Source: Acidobacteriota bacterium
Lineage (GTDB): Bacteria; Acidobacteriota; Blastocatellia; Pyrinomonadales; Pyrinomonadaceae
DNA: 64,000 nucleotides
NCBI GenBank assembly: GCA_016700175.1
Contig: CP065003.1
Span: 4,288,001 to 4,352,000, forward strand
Reading direction: 5' to 3'
Below the pieces are notes generated by a model that worked only from the letters and a program-made list of their open reading frames with translations, searched no databases and was not told the origin of the DNA. The number at the start of each line of letters is the position of its first letter. The first letter of the stretch is position 1. The position numbers and the translations under genes were made by a program. Shown in pieces: positions 1-8,335 of the stretch.

Positions 1-213
1 GTCCGACGGGTCCTTGATCCCGGAGAACCGCCAGCGGACATCGTCGGAGCGGAGTCCGATCGCCTCGCGAAGCAGATCGAGCTCGCGTTCGAGCTCGTGC
101 CTGCTCTCGCGGGGTGCGTGCTTCAGGATCCGCGTGCGCCCCATCGGCGTCTGCGCGCCGGATGCCACGAGATCGAGAAGCTTGTCGAGTTGTAGGGTTT
201 CGGTGTCAAACAC
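1..213 (-). CDS. mutS2: Endonuclease MutS2, N-terminal fragment (runs off window)
   Basis: The reverse strand reads without stops from a GTG at 213 to the window edge (71 codons, 3' partial). The peptide opens MFDTETLQLDKLLDLVASGA and continues QTPMGRTRI, ending near WRFSGIKDPSD. The pattern LQLDKLL..VA..AQTPMGR and FSGI.DP is the N-terminal signature of MutS2, the Smr-domain MutS homologue that acts on branched DNA or collided ribosomes rather than in mismatch repair. An in-frame stop lies two codons upstream of the GTG, so the start is well bounded. A heptad repeat array begins only 8 bp upstream of the start codon. The ATPase core and Smr domain would lie outside the window. Confidence 0.8.
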   Translation of the reverse strand, partial: MFDTETLQLDKLLDLVASGAQTPMGRTRILKHAPRESRHELERELDLLREAIGLRSDDVRWRFSGIKDPSD

Positions 214-220
214 AATTCAG

Positions 221-269
221 TGAGCAGTGAGCGGTAAGCAGTGAGCAGCAAGCAGGTGTCAGGGATCAG
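221..269. repeat. Heptad array (TGAGCAG type) upstream of mutS2
   Basis: Seven consecutive 7-bp units are visible: TGAGCAG, TGAGCGG, TAAGCAG, TGAGCAG, CAAGCAG, GTGTCAG, GGATCAG. The units drift progressively away from the consensus toward the right-hand side. The array sits immediately upstream of the mutS2 start codon. Confidence 0.85.
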
Positions 270-326
270 AAATCACGTTCCATCTGTGCCCAAAACTTGC
301 ATTCTGTCTTGATATCGAATTACTTT

Positions 327-393
327 TCCTCAGTCCTCAGTCCTCAGTCCTCAGTCCTCAGTCCTCAGTCCTCAGTCCTCAGTCCTCATCACT
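327..393. repeat. Heptad array (CAGTCCT type) at the 3' end of the DCC gene
   Basis: Eight perfect copies of CAGTCCT occupy 331-386, flanked by partial copies. On the strand of the neighbouring gene the unit reads TGAGGAC, so every copy carries a TGA. The last five codons and the stop of the DCC-family gene (372-794) lie inside the array. Confidence 0.95.
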
Positions 394-794
394 CTTTCCT
401 CGCTGAGGAACCGCGCTCTCATCGCCGGCGTTGGGATCATGCACTGGTCCTTCTTTCCGAACAGCTTGTACCTGTGTTTCGCAAACTGCCTGTAAAAGAA
501 ATCCCGGATCGGGGCGGGAATGTAAATGAACGCGTATAAAAGCGGCCAGTTACCGTTCAGTTTTCGGGCGATCAATAACGCGGCGGTCGAGTAAACGAAA
601 ACCTCGTCATCTTCGATAAGGACGATAGAGTCCACGCCTTCGCGGTCGAACTTCTTGTCAGCCAACAGTTCAGCCGCGATGTCCGACTGCAAAGGCGCGA
701 ACTTGAAATAGCCTTCCCTGTCCCGGCGGATGATGAAATTGACCGACGAATTGCAAAAGTTGCAGACGCCGTCGAACAGTACCGTTGCTCCCAT
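372..794 (-). CDS. DCC-family thiol-disulfide oxidoreductase-like protein (DUF393)
   Basis: The 140-residue product begins MGATVLFDGVCNFCNSSVNF. The DxxCxxC-type motif (DGVCNFC, residues about 8-14) and the following IIRRDREG..KFAPLQS block are the hallmark of the DCC/YuxK family, thioredoxin-fold proteins presumed to do thiol-disulfide chemistry in the cytoplasm; a specific substrate is not known. Length is normal for the family. The C-terminal residues MRTED and the TGA stop are encoded by the CAGTCCT/AGGACTG heptad array, so the original 3' end has been replaced or trimmed by the repeat. It is transcribed away from the divergent amidohydrolase cluster at 928. Confidence 0.85.
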   Translation of the reverse strand: MGATVLFDGVCNFCNSSVNFIIRRDREGYFKFAPLQSDIAAELLADKKFDREGVDSIVLIEDDEVFVYSTAALLIARKLNGNWPLLYAFIYIPAPIRDFFYRQFAKHRYKLFGKKDQCMIPTPAMRARFLSEERVMRTED

Positions 795-927
795 AGCGCT
801 ATGTTAGCCCTTACCTGAATGACCGTAAACCTGCCGGGATGCGCTGGCGCTTCCCATCGGGAAACATTTTGCTCTATACTTCGTAGAAATTTCAGTTCGA
901 AACCCCAGACTTATCCGCGAAAAAGAT

Positions 928-2571
928 ATGAACAGAGTAATCTCGCGAGCGATGCTCGCCGTGCTGTGCGTTCTGACACTCGCCTCCGCGATGTCCGCGC
1001 AGGTTGGGTCGTACGCCATCACCAACGCGAAGATCGTGACGGTTTCCGGCTCGGTGATTGAAAAGGGAACGGTCGTTATCCGCAACGGGCTTATCGAATC
1101 CGTGGGAGCCGGGGTCAAGGTCCCGGCAGACGCGAAGGTCCTCGACGGAGAAGGAATGACCGTTTATCCGGGACTGATCGATGCCAGATCGACCCTGGGC
1201 ATTCCCCAGACGCCGCCGCGGCCTCAAGGCGGTCCCTCCGCACAGAACCAGCAGGACGAATCGATCTCGAAATACCCGGAAGGACTCCGGCCCGAAGTGA
1301 CCGCGGCTTCGAAGATCAAAGCGGGCGAAGCGCAGTTCGCCAGCCAGAGAAACGCGGGGTTCACGACCGTTCTCACGATCGAGGACGACGGGATCTTCAA
1401 TGGCCAGTCGGCGCTGATCAATCTCGCCGGCGAGTCCGCCGCGGAGATGATCGTTCGTCCGTCCTGGGCCCAGCATGTCTCCTTTAGGACGCTAAGGGGC
1501 GGGAACTTCCCGACGTCGCTGATGGGTACGTTCGCGGCTCTGAGGCAGATGTTCCTGGATGCGAGGCGCCACGCGAAGATCCTGGATATGTACGAGAAGG
1601 ACCCGAAAGGCATGAAGCGGCCTGACCGGGACATTTCTCTTGAGGCTCTGATCCCTCTTTTGAAAGGAGACCAGCCGGTCGTGTTCACGGCGAACACCGA
1701 ACGCGAAATAGTGCGCGCTCTGGACCTGGCGAAGGAATTCGGGCTGAAGGCATATATTTCCGGAGGCCAGGAGTCCTGGAAACTCGCCGGACGCCTCAAG
1801 GAGGAGAACGTTCCGGTCCTTCTTTCGCTCGATTTTCCGAAGCGCACTCTTTCGGAACACAAGGAAGCCGAGCCCGAACCGCTCGACACACTTCGGCTCC
1901 GCGCCGAGGTTCCGAAGAATCCCGCGCGTTTGAAGCAGGCGGGTGTGAAGTTCGCGTTTCACACCGGCGAGCTGAAGAATATGCGCGAGTTCTTCGCCAA
2001 CGCGCGAGAGGCGGTCGCGAACGGGCTTTCGGAAGCCGATGCGATCCGCGCCATGACACTTTCGGCTGCCGAGATCTTCGGCGTCGAAAAACAGACGGGT
2101 TCGATCGAGGCCGGAAAGATCGCGAATCTGGTCGTCGTGAAGGGAGATCTTTTTGACGAGAAGGCATCCGTGTCGCACGTGTTCGTCGACGGAAGGGAAT
2201 TCGAACAGCCTAAGAGGCCCGAGCGCCCGGCGGGGAACGCCGCGGGAAATACTTCGGGAGCGCCGGCGAACGTCGCGGGAACGTGGAACCTTACGATCGA
2301 GCCACCGGGGCAGACGATCGGGGCGACGCTAGTCGTCACTCAGCAGGGAGGGATGATAACGGGATCGCTTTCTTCGCCGCTGTTCCCATCGACGCCGCTC
2401 CGTGACGGAAGGGTGACGGCCAACGGTTTCGGCTTCACGGTCACGGTCGATGTCGGTGGAACGGCGCTGGACGTCGTTTTCGACGGCCGCGTGACCGGGA
2501 ACGAGGTTGAAGGCACGGTCGATACTCCGCAGGGACCCGCCGTTTTCAGGGGAACCCGGACTCCGCGCTAG
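928..2571 (+). CDS. Exported amidohydrolase-family protein lacking the HxH metal motif
   Basis: 547 residues with a signal peptide (about 1-24, cleavage near AMSA/QV). The fold is that of imidazolonepropionase-like amidohydrolases: a small beta domain (ITNAKIVTVSG..I), VYPGLID near residue 80, and a C-terminal GSIEAGKIANLVVVKGD block near residue 395. Where active family members have an HxH pair after GLID, this protein has DARSTLG, so the first metal-binding site is missing and hydrolysis is doubtful. Residues about 445-547 form an extra beta-rich domain (GTWNLTIEPPG...GSLSSPLFPSTPLRDGRV) resembling a small lipocalin-like barrel; this fusion is not part of the core family. First gene of a tandem of three amidohydrolases, 50 bp before the next. 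Substrate unknown; periplasmic location is inferred. Confidence 0.75.
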   Translation: MNRVISRAMLAVLCVLTLASAMSAQVGSYAITNAKIVTVSGSVIEKGTVVIRNGLIESVGAGVKVPADAKVLDGEGMTVYPGLIDARSTLGIPQTPPRPQGGPSAQNQQDESISKYPEGLRPEVTAASKIKAGEAQFASQRNAGFTTVLTIEDDGIFNGQSALINLAGESAAEMIVRPSWAQHVSFRTLRGGNFPTSLMGTFAALRQMFLDARRHAKILDMYEKDPKGMKRPDRDISLEALIPLLKGDQPVVFTANTEREIVRALDLAKEFGLKAYISGGQESWKLAGRLKEENVPVLLSLDFPKRTLSEHKEAEPEPLDTLRLRAEVPKNPARLKQAGVKFAFHTGELKNMREFFANAREAVANGLSEADAIRAMTLSAAEIFGVEKQTGSIEAGKIANLVVVKGDLFDEKASVSHVFVDGREFEQPKRPERPAGNAAGNTSGAPANVAGTWNLTIEPPGQTIGATLVVTQQGGMITGSLSSPLFPSTPLRDGRVTANGFGFTVTVDVGGTALDVVFDGRVTGNEVEGTVDTPQGPAVFRGTRTPR

Positions 2572-2621
2572 CCGTGCGGCCTAAAATCTTTCAAAGGGCT
2601 CGCAATTTATCGAGGTAGGAA

Positions 2622-4025
2622 ATGAAAAGAAACTGGAAATCGTTATTGACCGGCATCGCGCTCGCGGCGATGCTCGCCGCCGGTGTTTTTGCGCAGAACG
2701 GGACCGACGTTCTCATACGCAACGCGACGGTCCTTACCGCCGCGAAGGGCACGCTTGAGAACACGGACATCCTGATCACCAACGGAAAGATCGCGAGGAT
2801 CGGAAAGAATCTGAGGGCGCCGAATGCCAAGGTCATCGACGCGACGGGTAAGTTCGTGACGCCGGGCCTGATCGACTGCCACTCGCACGCGATGCTCGAT
2901 TCGATAAACGAGGGCTCGTACGCCGTGACGTCGATGGTCAGGACCAGCGACGTGCTGGACACGACCGATGTGACTATCTATCGCGCACTGGCCGGCGGCG
3001 TGACGGCGGCAAATCTGCTTCACGGATCGGCGAATCCGATAGGAGGCCTGAACACGGTCGTGAAGTTCAAGTACGGTCGCCCAATGGCCGAGTTTGTCTT
3101 TCCGGGAGCACCTCCGGGGATCAAGTTCGCGCTTGGTGAGAACGTGAAGCGAGCGAATTCAAACGTCCAGCCAGGCCAATCGCGGCGTTATCCCGCGACG
3201 AGGATGGGCACGATGGAAGTGATCCGCGACGCCTTCATCCGGGCGAAGGATTACAAGCGGAAATGGGACGATTTCAAGTCGGGCAAGACCAAGATCGAGC
3301 CGCGGCGCGACCTGGAGCTTGAGCCGCTCGTCGAGGTACTCGAAGGCAAAAGGCTTGTTCACGCGCACGGATATCGTTCCGACGAGCACCTGAACTTGAT
3401 GCTCATCGCCGATGAATTCGGCTTCAAGGTGGCGACTCTTCAGCACGGCCTGGAAGCCTACAAGATCGCTCCGGAGATCGCACAGCGCGGCACGGGGGTC
3501 TCGATCTTTGTGGATTACTGGGGATACAAGCTCGAGGCTTACGATACGATCCCCTACAACGCGTACATCCTCTGGAAGAACGGCGTCGTGGTTTCTCTCA
3601 ATTCCGACTCCGGCGAGCGTATCCGAAGGCTCAATCTCGACGCTGCCAAGACGATGAAGTACGGAGGCGTTCCGGAAGAAGAAGCCCTGAAGATGGTGAC
3701 CCTGAACCCGGCAAAGCAGCTCGGCGTGGACAAGCGCACGGGCTCGATCGAGGTCGGCAAGGACGCGGACATAGTCGTGTGGAGCGGCCATCCGTTCAGC
3801 CCATACTCGCACGCCGAGACGACGATGGTCGACGGAGAGGTGTTCTTCGACCGCAAGCAGGACCTTGCTAGACGGGAACAGCTGAAGGCCGAAAGAGAGC
3901 GCCTTGAGAAGCTTGACGCCAATCTGCCTCCGGGCAAGCGCGGAAAGAAGGAGGCCAAGGAAGACGACAAGGAAGAGAAGCCGGAAGCCACGCCGGTTCC
4001 GACGAAAGGAGGGAACCGGAAATGA
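2622..4025 (+). CDS. Exported amidohydrolase with intact HxH site
   Basis: 467 residues, signal peptide about 1-24 (ending VFAQ). After VTPGLID the sequence is CHSHA, giving the metal ligands H87 and H89; later candidate ligands are HAHGYRSDEH near residue 250 and LNSDSGE near residue 330, followed by the GSIEVGKDADIVVWSG block typical of the family. This is therefore the catalytically plausible member of the trio. The tail (from about residue 415) is highly charged, rich in Lys, Glu and Arg. A strong ribosome site (GAGG, about 8 bp before ATG) is present. Its stop overlaps an upstream in-frame ATG of the next gene (ATGA at 4022-4025), indicating one transcript. Substrate is unknown; imidazolonepropionase- or prolidase-like chemistry is only family-level inference. 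Confidence 0.8.
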   Translation: MKRNWKSLLTGIALAAMLAAGVFAQNGTDVLIRNATVLTAAKGTLENTDILITNGKIARIGKNLRAPNAKVIDATGKFVTPGLIDCHSHAMLDSINEGSYAVTSMVRTSDVLDTTDVTIYRALAGGVTAANLLHGSANPIGGLNTVVKFKYGRPMAEFVFPGAPPGIKFALGENVKRANSNVQPGQSRRYPATRMGTMEVIRDAFIRAKDYKRKWDDFKSGKTKIEPRRDLELEPLVEVLEGKRLVHAHGYRSDEHLNLMLIADEFGFKVATLQHGLEAYKIAPEIAQRGTGVSIFVDYWGYKLEAYDTIPYNAYILWKNGVVVSLNSDSGERIRRLNLDAAKTMKYGGVPEEEALKMVTLNPAKQLGVDKRTGSIEVGKDADIVVWSGHPFSPYSHAETTMVDGEVFFDRKQDLARREQLKAERERLEKLDANLPPGKRGKKEAKEDDKEEKPEATPVPTKGGNRK

Positions 4026-4038
4026 AGGAGAAGGGAGT

Positions 4039-4069
4039 AAAGTTCAAAGTTCAAAGTTCAAAGTTCAAA
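4039..4069. repeat. AAAGTTC heptad x4 at the amidohydrolase junction
   Basis: Four exact 7-bp units (AAAGTTC) lie between the stop of the second amidohydrolase and the likely ATG of the third. The array is open in the frame of the downstream gene, so an earlier ATG at 4022 would add 16 repeat-encoded residues (KFKVQSSKFK) in front of the signal peptide. Confidence 0.9.
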
Positions 4070-5425
4070 ATGAAGAGGAATCGATTCGGATTGATCGCGT
4101 GCGTTTTGTTCAGCCTGACGTCTCTGGTTATGGCCCAGAACGGGCCGGCTGACCAGAATCTGACGGGCCGTCCGGGTACGTTCGCGATAACGGGAGCGAA
4201 GATCGTGACAGTATCCGGGGCCGAGATCCCGAACGGGACGATCCTTATCCGAGACGGGAAGATCGCTGCCGTCGGGGCCAATGTCTCGATACCCGGCGGA
4301 GCTGAGAAGATCGACGGCAAGGGCCTTAGCGTCTATCCGGGAATGATCGACGCAGGCACAAACATGGGCTTGATCGAGATCGGCAACGGAGCGCGGGGAA
4401 CCGTCGACGTTTCCGAGACCGGCGATATCAATCCGAACGCCAAGGCGTTCCTTGGGATAAACCCGCACACTTCGCACATCAACGTCACCCGGGTCAACGG
4501 CATTACGACCGTGCTTTCGTTGCCGGTCGGTGGCCTGATCGCCGGTCAGTCGGCGATCATCAACCTCAACGGTTCGACCCAGTCGGAAATGGCCGACGTC
4601 CCGGTTTACAGCCTTGTGATCAATTTCCCGACGATCAGCACCTTTGCCGGCTTCAATCCCTTTACGGGCCCGCGAACGATCAACTTCGATCAGGCGGTGA
4701 AACGCAGGGATGACCGGGTAAAGGAGATCAAGGACGTGTTCGAGGCAGCAAAGCAGTACGCGAACGCTCGCGAGGCCTACGCGAAGGACAATTCGCTTCC
4801 GTACCCGGCGACCGATCTGAAGATGGACGCGATGATTCCCTACATACGGGGCGAAAAGCCGATAGTCTTTTTCGCGCAGAGAGCGCGCGATATTCGGGCG
4901 GTCCTGAAGTTCATCGAGGAGATGAAGGTCAAAGGGATCATCTACGGCGGCGGCGAGGCCTGGGAGGTGGCCGACGATCTCAAGAAGCACGACGTGCCTG
5001 TGATCTACACAAACATCCACAGCAATCCGTTCAATCAGGACGACCCCTACGACGCGAATTACGCTGCGCCTTCGAAGATGAGGAATGCCGGCGTGAAGTT
5101 CTGCATCTCGACGGGAGACGATGGTGCCAACGCTCGTGAGCTTCCGTACCAGGCCGGGATGGCAGGCGCGTTCGGGCTCTCGAAAGAGGACGCGTTGAAG
5201 GCCGTGACGCTTTTCCCGGCGCAGATACTTGGGATCTCTGACCGCTACGGGTCGCTCGAAGAAGGCAAGGTGGCGAACGTTGTCGTGACGGACGGCGACA
5301 TTCTCGATCCGCGAACGAACGTGAAGTACCTGTTCATAAAGGGCCGTATGCTGCCTCTCACCAGCAGGCACACCGAGTTCTTCGAGGCATTCAAGGATCG
5401 AAAGGCGTCGGAGAGGCTTCCGTAG
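4070..5425 (+). CDS. Exported amidohydrolase-family protein lacking the HxH metal motif
   Basis: Third member of the tandem, 451 residues from the chosen ATG at 4070. I prefer this ATG over the one at 4022 because it gives a normal signal peptide (MKRNRFGLIACVLFSLTSLV, cleavage near MAQ) and the upstream 48 bp are heptad repeat. The family blocks FAITGAKIVTVSG, VYPGMID and GSLEEGKVANVVVTDGD are present, but after GMID the sequence is AGTNMG with no HxH, as in the first member. It aligns best with the first gene of the trio (both have a GLIAGQSAIINL/NGQSALINL segment), suggesting duplication followed by loss of metal ligands. It may be a non-catalytic partner of the middle protein; this is inference. 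Confidence 0.75.
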   Translation: MKRNRFGLIACVLFSLTSLVMAQNGPADQNLTGRPGTFAITGAKIVTVSGAEIPNGTILIRDGKIAAVGANVSIPGGAEKIDGKGLSVYPGMIDAGTNMGLIEIGNGARGTVDVSETGDINPNAKAFLGINPHTSHINVTRVNGITTVLSLPVGGLIAGQSAIINLNGSTQSEMADVPVYSLVINFPTISTFAGFNPFTGPRTINFDQAVKRRDDRVKEIKDVFEAAKQYANAREAYAKDNSLPYPATDLKMDAMIPYIRGEKPIVFFAQRARDIRAVLKFIEEMKVKGIIYGGGEAWEVADDLKKHDVPVIYTNIHSNPFNQDDPYDANYAAPSKMRNAGVKFCISTGDDGANARELPYQAGMAGAFGLSKEDALKAVTLFPAQILGISDRYGSLEEGKVANVVVTDGDILDPRTNVKYLFIKGRMLPLTSRHTEFFEAFKDRKASERLP

Positions 5426-5489
5426 GCGTTAGGGTGGGGCTTGTCCCCGCCTTTGCCGATCCTTCCAACTGCTTTATGATTAACGGGTT

Positions 5490-6836
5490 ATGGAAGCAGA
5501 ATGGAGGACCGCCGTCGACAGTCTGAATCGGAGGCTTGTCGAAGAATACTCGGGAAATGAGGGGTTCCTCGAAGAACTCCGGTCCGTCCAGAGCGATCTG
5601 GGCCTTCTTTACGACGGGCGGCCGACGATCCCTTTCCTGCGCCCGCATTTTCTCACCCGCGAACAATACGACTCGGTAATGGCGGCGGCGGAATCCGTCG
5701 CGGCGGCCGGAGAACGTCTCGCCGAAGCCGCGCTGGAAGACGACGACCTTGTCGACCGGCTGGGCCTTACGGAGATGGAAAAGCGGCTGGTCCGTGTCGA
5801 TCCGGGATATTCCACAGTCTGCGCAAATGCGCGCCTCGATACCTTCTTCGCCGACGGCAGTTTCAAATTCCTCGAATACAATGCGGAAACGCCTTCCGGG
5901 CCCAGCGACCAGAGGCAGATCGAGATTGTCCTCGGAAAGATACCGGTCCTGCAGAAGTTCCTTGAAGGAACGCCGCACTGGACTCCGAAGCCCTGGCCAA
6001 AGCTTCTTCAAACCCTGGTGACCTGCTACAGGGAGCACGGCGGGAAGGAGCGGAAACCGAACATCGCGATCGTGGACTGGGAGGGCGTCGAAACCGAGCC
6101 CGAGTTTTATGTGTTGAAGGATTACTTCGAGTCGATGGGCTTCCGTACGCTTGTCGCCGATCCGGAGGAGCTCGAATACGACGGAGAAGCTCTTCACGCG
6201 GGGTCCTTCCGCGTCGATATCCTGTACAAGCGGGTCCTGATCCACGAGCTTCTTGAAAAATACGGCGGCGATCACCCGATCGTGAAGGCATACGAGGCGG
6301 GTAACCTATGCATGGCAAATTCCTTCCGCGTAAAGCTTTTGCACAAGAAAATGTCGTTCGCGATCTTTTCCGATCCTCAGTACCAGAGGCTTTTCACAAG
6401 AAGCCAGGTCAATACGCTAGCCGAGCACGTGCCCTGGACCCGCAAGGTCGAAGACGCGAAGACGACTTATTTCGGAGAAGCGGTCGAACTTCTCGAATTC
6501 CTGCGCCGGGAACGAGACCAGTTCGTTTTGAAGCCGAACGACGATTACGGCGGAAAGGGTGTTGTGCTGGGTTGGGAATGTGACGAAGGCGAGTGGGACG
6601 ACGCGCTGGAAGAAGCGCTGGCGGATTCTTACGTCGTTCAGGAAAAGGCCCCGGTCCAGCAAGAGGAATTTCCGATGTACGACGAGGATGTGTCGCTCGA
6701 ATCGCTTCTGGTGGATTTCGATCCCTATCTTTTCAGGAACTCCGCCGAAGGCGGGATGGTCCGGCTATCGTCATCGGCGCTTGTGAACGTCACACAGGGC
6801 GGCGGCCAGACGGCGCTGTATGTGCTCGAAGGGTGA
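5490..6836 (+). CDS. ATP-grasp-type protein (circularly permuted ATP-grasp family)
   Basis: 448 residues, no signal peptide. The C-terminal third contains FVLKPNDDYGGKGVVLGWE (from about residue 345), a Gly-rich ATP-grasp nucleotide-binding loop preceded by a Lys, then acidic metal-ligand candidates and a closing SSSALVNVTQGGGQTALYVL. A region near residue 125 (FKFLEYNAETPSG) matches the substrate-side Asn/Glu pattern seen in glutathionylspermidine-synthase-like and related ATP-grasp ligases. It probably forms an amide or peptide bond from a carboxylate and an amine using ATP, substrate unknown. No clear ribosome site precedes the ATG. The TGA stop is the first triplet of a 21-copy 14-bp repeat. 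Confidence 0.65.
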   Translation: MEAEWRTAVDSLNRRLVEEYSGNEGFLEELRSVQSDLGLLYDGRPTIPFLRPHFLTREQYDSVMAAAESVAAAGERLAEAALEDDDLVDRLGLTEMEKRLVRVDPGYSTVCANARLDTFFADGSFKFLEYNAETPSGPSDQRQIEIVLGKIPVLQKFLEGTPHWTPKPWPKLLQTLVTCYREHGGKERKPNIAIVDWEGVETEPEFYVLKDYFESMGFRTLVADPEELEYDGEALHAGSFRVDILYKRVLIHELLEKYGGDHPIVKAYEAGNLCMANSFRVKLLHKKMSFAIFSDPQYQRLFTRSQVNTLAEHVPWTRKVEDAKTTYFGEAVELLEFLRRERDQFVLKPNDDYGGKGVVLGWECDEGEWDDALEEALADSYVVQEKAPVQQEEFPMYDEDVSLESLLVDFDPYLFRNSAEGGMVRLSSSALVNVTQGGGQTALYVLEG

Positions 6837-7124
6837 GAGATGAGTACTGAGAGATGAGTACTGAGAGATGAGTACTGAGAGATGAGTACTGAGAGATGAG
6901 TACTGAGAGATGAGTGCTGAGAGATGAGTGCTGAGAGATGAGTGCTGAGAGATGAGTACTGAGAGATGAGTACTGAGAGATGAGTACTGAGAGATGAGTG
7001 CTGAGAGATGAGTACTGAGAGATGAGTACTGAGAGATGAGTACTGAGAGATGAGTACTGAGAGATGAGTACTGAGAGATGAGTACTGAGAGATGAATGCT
7101 GAGAGATGAATGCTGAGAGATGAG
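6834..7124. repeat. 14-bp tandem array, about 21 copies (TGAGAGATGAGTAC)
   Basis: The unit TGAGAGATGAGTAC, with TAC/TGC/AATGC variants, runs from the stop codon of the ATP-grasp gene for about 20.8 copies. Each 14-bp unit is two heptads (TGAGAGA plus TGAGTAC). The array contains TGA in every heptad on the plus strand; on the minus strand it is open and would encode a meaningless repeat peptide rich in Leu, Ser and His. Confidence 0.97.
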
Positions 7125-7166
7125 CCGTTTCGCCCCCGCGTTGATGAGCAGAGCCGGTCAAAGTAA

Positions 7167-7275
7167 CCGCTCACCGCTCACCGCTCACCGCTCACTGCTT
7201 ACTGGTCACTGATAACCGCTCACCGCTCACCGCACCCTGATCATTGTTCGCTGACCCTTGATCCTTGACCATTGA
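7167..7275. repeat. Heptad array (CCGCTCA type) before the MarR-GNAT gene
   Basis: Consecutive CCGCTCA units (reverse complement TGAGCGG) start at 7167 and degenerate through CTGCTTA, CTGGTCA and CCGCTCA into CTTGATC-type units by 7275. It ends a few bases before the first operator-like palindrome of the downstream gene. An inexact GC-rich stretch (GAGCCGTTTCGCCCCCGC, 7120-7140) separates it from the 14-bp array. Confidence 0.85.
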
Positions 7276-7278
7276 TAC

Positions 7279-7326
7279 GTAGTTGACTACACGACCCGCG
7301 CGTTCTAGTATGTAGCTCACTACATA
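7279..7326 (+). promoter_or_regulatory. Twin GTAG-N4-CTAC operators of the MarR-GNAT gene
   Basis: Two palindromes with the same half-sites are present: GTAG-TTGA-CTAC at 7279-7290 and TATGTAG-CTCA-CTACATA at 7309-7326. Their centres are 33 bp apart, about three helical turns, so two dimers would sit on one face of the DNA. They lie 17 to 60 bp before the ATG of a MarR-family gene, which is the usual place for MarR autoregulation. A GGAG ribosome site follows at 7331. Confidence 0.7.
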
Positions 7327-7342
7327 TATTGGAGATTCTGCA

Positions 7343-8284
7343 ATGGAAAAGGATTTTCTTACCGAGCTCGGATTCCTGGGTTTCGTCACACGGCTGAAGC
7401 GGATCAGCGACGCGATGCTGCACGACGGCCGGGGCCTTTACAAGGAACTGGGGATGGACATCGAGCCGAACTGGTACGTCGTGTTCAAGCTTCTCGAGAC
7501 GCGGGGCGAGATGACGGTGACGGAGATCGCCGACGAGATAGGGTTCGCGCATCCGTCCGTGATCTCGATCATCAACCGAATGGAGAAGGCCGGTTATATC
7601 GAGTCGAGGCCATGCAGCGACGACAGCCGGCGCCGTCTTATCAGCCTTGCGGATAAGGCGCGGGCGGGAATGCCTGAATTCGAAAGAGTATGGAAGGCGG
7701 GCGTAGCCGGTACGAAAAACCTGCTCAGCGATGTAAAGGCGCTTGAGTTTCTCGACCTGCTTGAGAACAGGATCAAGGAAAAGGGATTCAAGCGGCGCAC
7801 CCTCGAGGCTCTCGAGCGCGACAGCGCGGTTTCGATCGAAGGCTATTCGGACGAGCTTGCACCGGAGTTCGCGAGGCTCAACTACCAGTGGATCGAGGAA
7901 TACTACGAGGTCGAGGAGCACGACCGTGAACAGCTCGACGATCCGAAGAGCTATATAGTCGACCACGGTGGCGAGATCCTTTTCGCGCTGATCGAAGGCA
8001 AGGTGGTCGGAACCGTCGCGCTTATCGAGCAGGGCGACGGTTCGTTCGAGCTCGCGAAAATGGCGGTCGATTCGGGTTACAGGGGATTCGGGATCGGCGA
8101 GAAGCTTATGGACGGCTGTATCGAGTACTCGCGCAACGCGGGCAAGGAGAGCATCATACTCGAGTCGAACACGAAGCAGATCCCCGCGATAAGCCTTTAC
8201 AGGAAAGCGGGATTCAAGGAGATCCCGCTCGATCCGAACACGCCGTACAAGCGCGCGAACATAAGAATGGAGTTGGTACTGTAG
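7343..8284 (+). CDS. MarR-family regulator fused to a GNAT acetyltransferase
   Basis: 313 residues. Residues 1-150 are a MarR winged-helix domain (EMTVTEIADEIGFAHPSVIS as recognition region, wing RPCSDDSRRRLISL). Residues about 160-313 are a GNAT domain with the acetyl-CoA loop RGFGIGEKLM and the SLYRKAGF C-terminal signature. Such fusions are known in several phyla and usually couple ligand-sensing repression to N-acetylation of an amine, often a drug or amino acid; the substrate here is unknown. ATG at 7343 has a GGAG site 8 bp upstream. Twin palindromes in the promoter suggest autoregulation. The stop is followed within about 10 bp by another TGAGCGG heptad array. Confidence 0.88.
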   Translation: MEKDFLTELGFLGFVTRLKRISDAMLHDGRGLYKELGMDIEPNWYVVFKLLETRGEMTVTEIADEIGFAHPSVISIINRMEKAGYIESRPCSDDSRRRLISLADKARAGMPEFERVWKAGVAGTKNLLSDVKALEFLDLLENRIKEKGFKRRTLEALERDSAVSIEGYSDELAPEFARLNYQWIEEYYEVEEHDREQLDDPKSYIVDHGGEILFALIEGKVVGTVALIEQGDGSFELAKMAVDSGYRGFGIGEKLMDGCIEYSRNAGKESIILESNTKQIPAISLYRKAGFKEIPLDPNTPYKRANIRMELVL

Positions 8285-8295
8285 TTAGTAGGCGG

Positions 8296-8335
8296 TGAGC
8301 GGTGAGCGGTGAAAAGTGAGCAGTGAGCAGTGAGC
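8296..8335. repeat. Heptad array (TGAGCGG/TGAGCAG) after the MarR-GNAT gene
   Basis: Units TGAGCGG, TGAGCGG, TGAAAAG, TGAGCAG, TGAGCAG, TGAGCTG follow one another directly, then pass into a GC-rich hairpin. Confidence 0.85.

Noticed and set aside
6834..7124. Possible CRISPR array
   Set aside because: The repeats are contiguous 14-bp units without spacers and no cas genes are nearby.
6725..7174. Minus-strand open frames encoding Leu/Ser/His repeats (LISQYSSLSTHLSV)
   Set aside because: Pure translation of the 14-bp minisatellite antisense to the ATP-grasp gene; no coding support.
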